DNA of 64,000 nt from Demequina capsici. Its GTDB lineage: Bacteria; Actinomycetota; Actinomycetes; Actinomycetales; Demequinaceae. This document shows, in pieces, positions 61,675 to 64,000 of this stretch. Under the pieces are notes generated by a model. It did no database searches and was not told the DNA's origin. It worked only from the letters and a program-made list of their open reading frames with translations. The DNA is taken from assembly GCF_032102965.1 (NCBI RefSeq), contig NZ_CP134880.1, positions 1,116,001-1,180,000 on the forward strand, written 5' to 3'. Positions within the stretch are counted from its first letter, which is position 1. Each line of letters begins with the position of its first letter. Position numbers and translations under genes: made by a program.

Positions 61675-62724
61675 TCAGAACTCGATCATCACCTTCAGCG
61701 CCTCGCGCGCGTCCATCGCAGCGTAGCCGGCAGGTGTGTCCTCGATCCCGATGGTGCGGTCGAACACCTTCCCAGGATCGATCTCGCCGTTCAGCACGTC
61801 CTGGATGGCGTCCTCCAGATAGGCGCGGACAGGCGCGACGCCGCCGGTGAGCGTGAGGTTCCGGCGGAACAGCGAGGTTCCACCCACCGGCGCATCCGAG
61901 TACTGAGGCACGCCGACGCGTGAGATGGTGCCGCCCGTCCGTGCGATCGAGTACGACTGCACGTAGGCGGGCATCAGGCCGACCGCCTCGAGCACCACCT
62001 GGGCGCCAAGGCCGCCGGTGAGCTCCAGCACCCGTGCGACTCCCTCGTCGCCTCGTTCGGGGACGACGTCGGTGGCGCCCCAGGCGACGCCCAGATCGGT
62101 GCGCTCGGCATGGCGGCCCATCAGGATGATCTGCTCGGCGCCCATCCGTCTGGCGGCGAGGACGGCGGACAGCCCGACTGCGCCATCGCCCACGACGGCC
62201 ACGGTAGAGCCCGCCGTCACCCCGCCCATGAAGGCCGCGTGATAGCCGGTGAGGTACACGTCGGACAACGTCAGGAGCGACTTCAGCAGCGCGTCGTCAG
62301 CCGTCGCGGGGTCCACGCCCGGCACCGCGACGAGCGTGCCGGCCGCTTGCGGGATGCGTGCGAGCTCCGCCTGCAGGCCACCCACGCCGTTCGAGCCGTA
62401 GAAGCCGCCGTGATGGCACGCGGCCTGGAATCCGTCCCGGCAAGCGGGGCACGTGTTGTCGGAGTAGGCGAACGGGACCACCACGAGGTCGCCGACCGAC
62501 AGCGCCGTCACCTCCGCGCCCAGCTCCTCGACCACCCCGATCAGCTCGTGGCCCATCGGCCGTCCTGGATCCGACGCGGGAAGCGAGTGATAGGGGTGCA
62601 GGTCGGACCCGCAGATGCAGGCGCGCACGGACCGGACGATCGCATCCGTCGGGCTCACGATCCGCGGGTCCGGCACGGTCTCCACACGCACGTCCCCGGC
62701 CTGATGCATCACTGCTGCGCGCAC
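61675..62724 (-). CDS. Zinc-dependent alcohol dehydrogenase, paralogue B
   Basis: 349 residues. ACICGSDLHPYHSL near 35 and GHELIG near 58 for the catalytic zinc, TCPACRDGFQAAC near 93 for the structural zinc, VGDGAVGLSAVLAA near 175. Aligns with paralogue A along its whole length. GTG 62724 has GAGGG upstream. Confidence 0.93.
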   Translation of the reverse strand: MRAAVMHQAGDVRVETVPDPRIVSPTDAIVRSVRACICGSDLHPYHSLPASDPGRPMGHELIGVVEELGAEVTALSVGDLVVVPFAYSDNTCPACRDGFQAACHHGGFYGSNGVGGLQAELARIPQAAGTLVAVPGVDPATADDALLKSLLTLSDVYLTGYHAAFMGGVTAGSTVAVVGDGAVGLSAVLAARRMGAEQIILMGRHAERTDLGVAWGATDVVPERGDEGVARVLELTGGLGAQVVLEAVGLMPAYVQSYSIARTGGTISRVGVPQYSDAPVGGTSLFRRNLTLTGGVAPVRAYLEDAIQDVLNGEIDPGKVFDRTIGIEDTPAGYAAMDAREALKVMIEF

Positions 62725-62769
62725 GCGTCGCCCTCTCTCTCGCGACGGCCTCCGCCGTCACCCTGCACG

Positions 62770-63471
62770 CTACCTCTGCTCCGCGTGCGCGGTGTCCGCG
62801 CGCACCTGCCGGTGCAGCCGCTCCATGCGGGCGTCCATCTCCGCCGCGGTGTCGGCAGCCTCGCGGAGCTCATCGATCAGCGCCGGCGGCACCGCCCTGC
62901 GGTACTTGTAGTAGATCTTGTGCTCCAGGCTCGCCCAGAAGTCCATCGCCACCGTCCTGAACTGCACCTCCACCGGAACCGGCACCGCGCCGGAGGACAG
63001 GAACACAGGCACCGTGACGATCGCGTGGAGGCTCTGATAGCCGTTCGCCTTGGGACTCGCGATGTAGTCCTTGACCGTCTGCACCGTGACGTCGTCCTGG
63101 CGCGTGAGCAGGTCGAACAGGCGGTAGACGTCCGACACGAAGGCGCACGTCACGCGGATCCCAGCGATGTCCGTGATGTGCTCGCGAACCGCGTCCAGAT
63201 CGTGCGACACGCCCTTGCGCGCGATCTTCTCCAGCAGGCTCTCGGGGGACTTCACCCGACTGGAGACATGCTCGATCGGGTTGTAGTCGTGCAGCTCCAG
63301 GAACTCGTCGCGCAGGATGGACAGCTTCGTGTCGATCTCCCTGAGCCCGAACTCGTACTGCAGCAGGAAGCGCTGGATCTCGCGCCTCCACGCGCGCACC
63401 TGGTCGGGCGTCGCAGCTCCGACCGAGCCCGTCTGGACCAGCGCGAGCGCATCAGGGATCTCCTGGGTCAT
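62770..63471 (-). CDS. Small alarmone synthetase (RelA/SpoT domain)
   Basis: 233 residues with a (p)ppGpp synthetase domain and no hydrolase or TGS domain. Motifs: [14 protein letters not shown] near 75, [20 protein letters not shown] near 100, [13 protein letters not shown] near 137 and [23 protein letters not shown] near 165. This is the RelP/RelQ type, which makes alarmone in response to transcriptional or envelope cues. ATG 63471 was chosen for its position ahead of the conserved domain; no clear gene in 63472-63656. Confidence 0.92.
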   Translation of the reverse strand: MTQEIPDALALVQTGSVGAATPDQVRAWRREIQRFLLQYEFGLREIDTKLSILRDEFLELHDYNPIEHVSSRVKSPESLLEKIARKGVSHDLDAVREHITDIAGIRVTCAFVSDVYRLFDLLTRQDDVTVQTVKDYIASPKANGYQSLHAIVTVPVFLSSGAVPVPVEVQFRTVAMDFWASLEHKIYYKYRRAVPPALIDELREAADTAAEMDARMERLHRQVRADTAHAEQR

Positions 63472-63656
63472 GGTGTCCTTCGTCGGAGGGCCGGGGGCGT
63501 CATGGTGAAGGACGTGCGGCGGCACTGCGGCGTTCCCGTGCGGCGCCGCCCACCGGGTGGGGAGGTCGGGGCTACAGTGGCCGACGGGGCGGATCCGCGT
63601 CGGGCACGGTGCGGGCGCACGTCCCCGTGTCACAGTCCCGCTCCCCGAGGAGAGTC

Positions 63657-64000
63657 ATGCCAGCCGACCGTCCCATCCGTATCGCCGTCCAGATCCAGCC
63701 TCAGCACGCGCCGTACGAGAAGATCCGCGACGTGGCCGCCGAGCTCGAGGACGCGGGCGTGGACGTCCTCTTCAATTGGGACCACTTCTACCCCCTGTAC
63801 GGGGAGAAGGACGGGCTCCACTTCGAGTCGTGGACCATGCTCGCCGCGCTTGCCGAGCAGACCACGCGGGTCGAGATCGGCGCACTGGTCAACTGCAACA
63901 GCTACCGGGGCGCGGACCTGCAGGCGGACATGGCCCGCACGATCGACCACATCAGCGCCAAGGGTGGCACGGGCCGGTTCATCTTCGGCACAGGCTCGGG
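63657..64000 (+). CDS. LLM-class F420-dependent oxidoreductase, 5' part
   Basis: The first 114 residues, cut by the right edge. [20 protein letters not shown] near 7, [15 protein letters not shown] near 35 and [20 protein letters not shown] near 70 are typical of F420-using luciferase-like enzymes of actinobacteria. CCCGAGGAGAGTC precedes ATG 63657. Substrate not evident. Confidence 0.9.
   Translation, partial: MPADRPIRIAVQIQPQHAPYEKIRDVAAELEDAGVDVLFNWDHFYPLYGEKDGLHFESWTMLAALAEQTTRVEIGALVNCNSYRGADLQADMARTIDHISAKGGTGRFIFGTGS

Overview
The window is high-GC bacterial DNA with many GTG starts and tightly packed, often start/stop-overlapping genes. It contains aceE followed by a DUF3052 gene and an AhpE-type peroxiredoxin, a coiled-coil/zinc-ribbon protein next to a histidine phosphatase, a WhiB-type protein, MmyB-type regulators and a luciferase-like oxidoreductase of the F420 type. 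This points to an actinobacterium, most likely of the Micrococcales (Demequina/Cellulomonas-like). That placement rests on gene content alone.

Layout. (1) 1-9510 is housekeeping DNA: aceE (5' part, minus strand), DUF3052, peroxiredoxin, tRNA-Val, a potassium-channel-like protein, a Nif3-like protein, a zinc-ribbon protein, a histidine phosphatase, an SDR that lacks the catalytic Tyr/Lys, YaaA and an SMP-30 lactonase. (2) 9560-9933 is rnpB (RNase P RNA). Its 3' end is the attachment site of a 9.6 kb integrative element (9905-19583) bounded by a perfect 32-bp direct repeat. The element carries a tyrosine integrase, an AlpA/Xis-like HTH protein, an AAA ATPase, a WhiB-like protein, several unknown small proteins, a P27-type terminase small subunit, a two-gene cargo module (nucleotidyltransferase-fold protein plus unknown partner), a second HTH protein and a three-gene operon ending in an XRE repressor. 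It has no capsid, tail, large-terminase or conjugation genes, so it looks like a phage satellite (PICI-like).

(3) 19757-27726 is a first catabolic cluster: an MFS transporter, an FAH-family hydrolase, a flavin monooxygenase and a cyclase-family hydrolase in one operon, then a divergent LysR regulator, then an extradiol (VOC) dioxygenase divergent from a C-C-type alpha/beta hydrolase. (4) 27718-34459 holds signalling and envelope genes: a PAS-PAS-GGDEF-EAL protein, an HtrA-like protease, a chemoreceptor and three small membrane proteins. (5) 34569-51124 is a second catabolic cluster: an aminotransferase, a ketopantoate reductase-like protein, two overlapping FAH genes, a NitT/TauT-type ABC importer with two different permeases, an SDR, two esterases, a CMD-family protein, two IclR regulators, a LysR regulator, a quercetinase-like cupin, and scoA-scoB-thiolase, which turns acetoacetate into acetyl-CoA. 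Together clusters 3 and 5 look like uptake, ring opening and hydrolysis of an aromatic or heterocyclic compound, with acetoacetate feeding central metabolism. The substrate cannot be read from the sequence.

(6) 51091-63471 holds redox and stress genes: two paralogous MmyB-type regulator/zinc-alcohol-dehydrogenase loci, a CMD protein, a cupin, DUF2255, a cysteine-synthase-like enzyme, a formate/nitrite channel, an LLM oxidoreductase, two aldo/keto reductases, a lipoprotein and a small alarmone synthetase. A second LLM oxidoreductase runs off the right edge.
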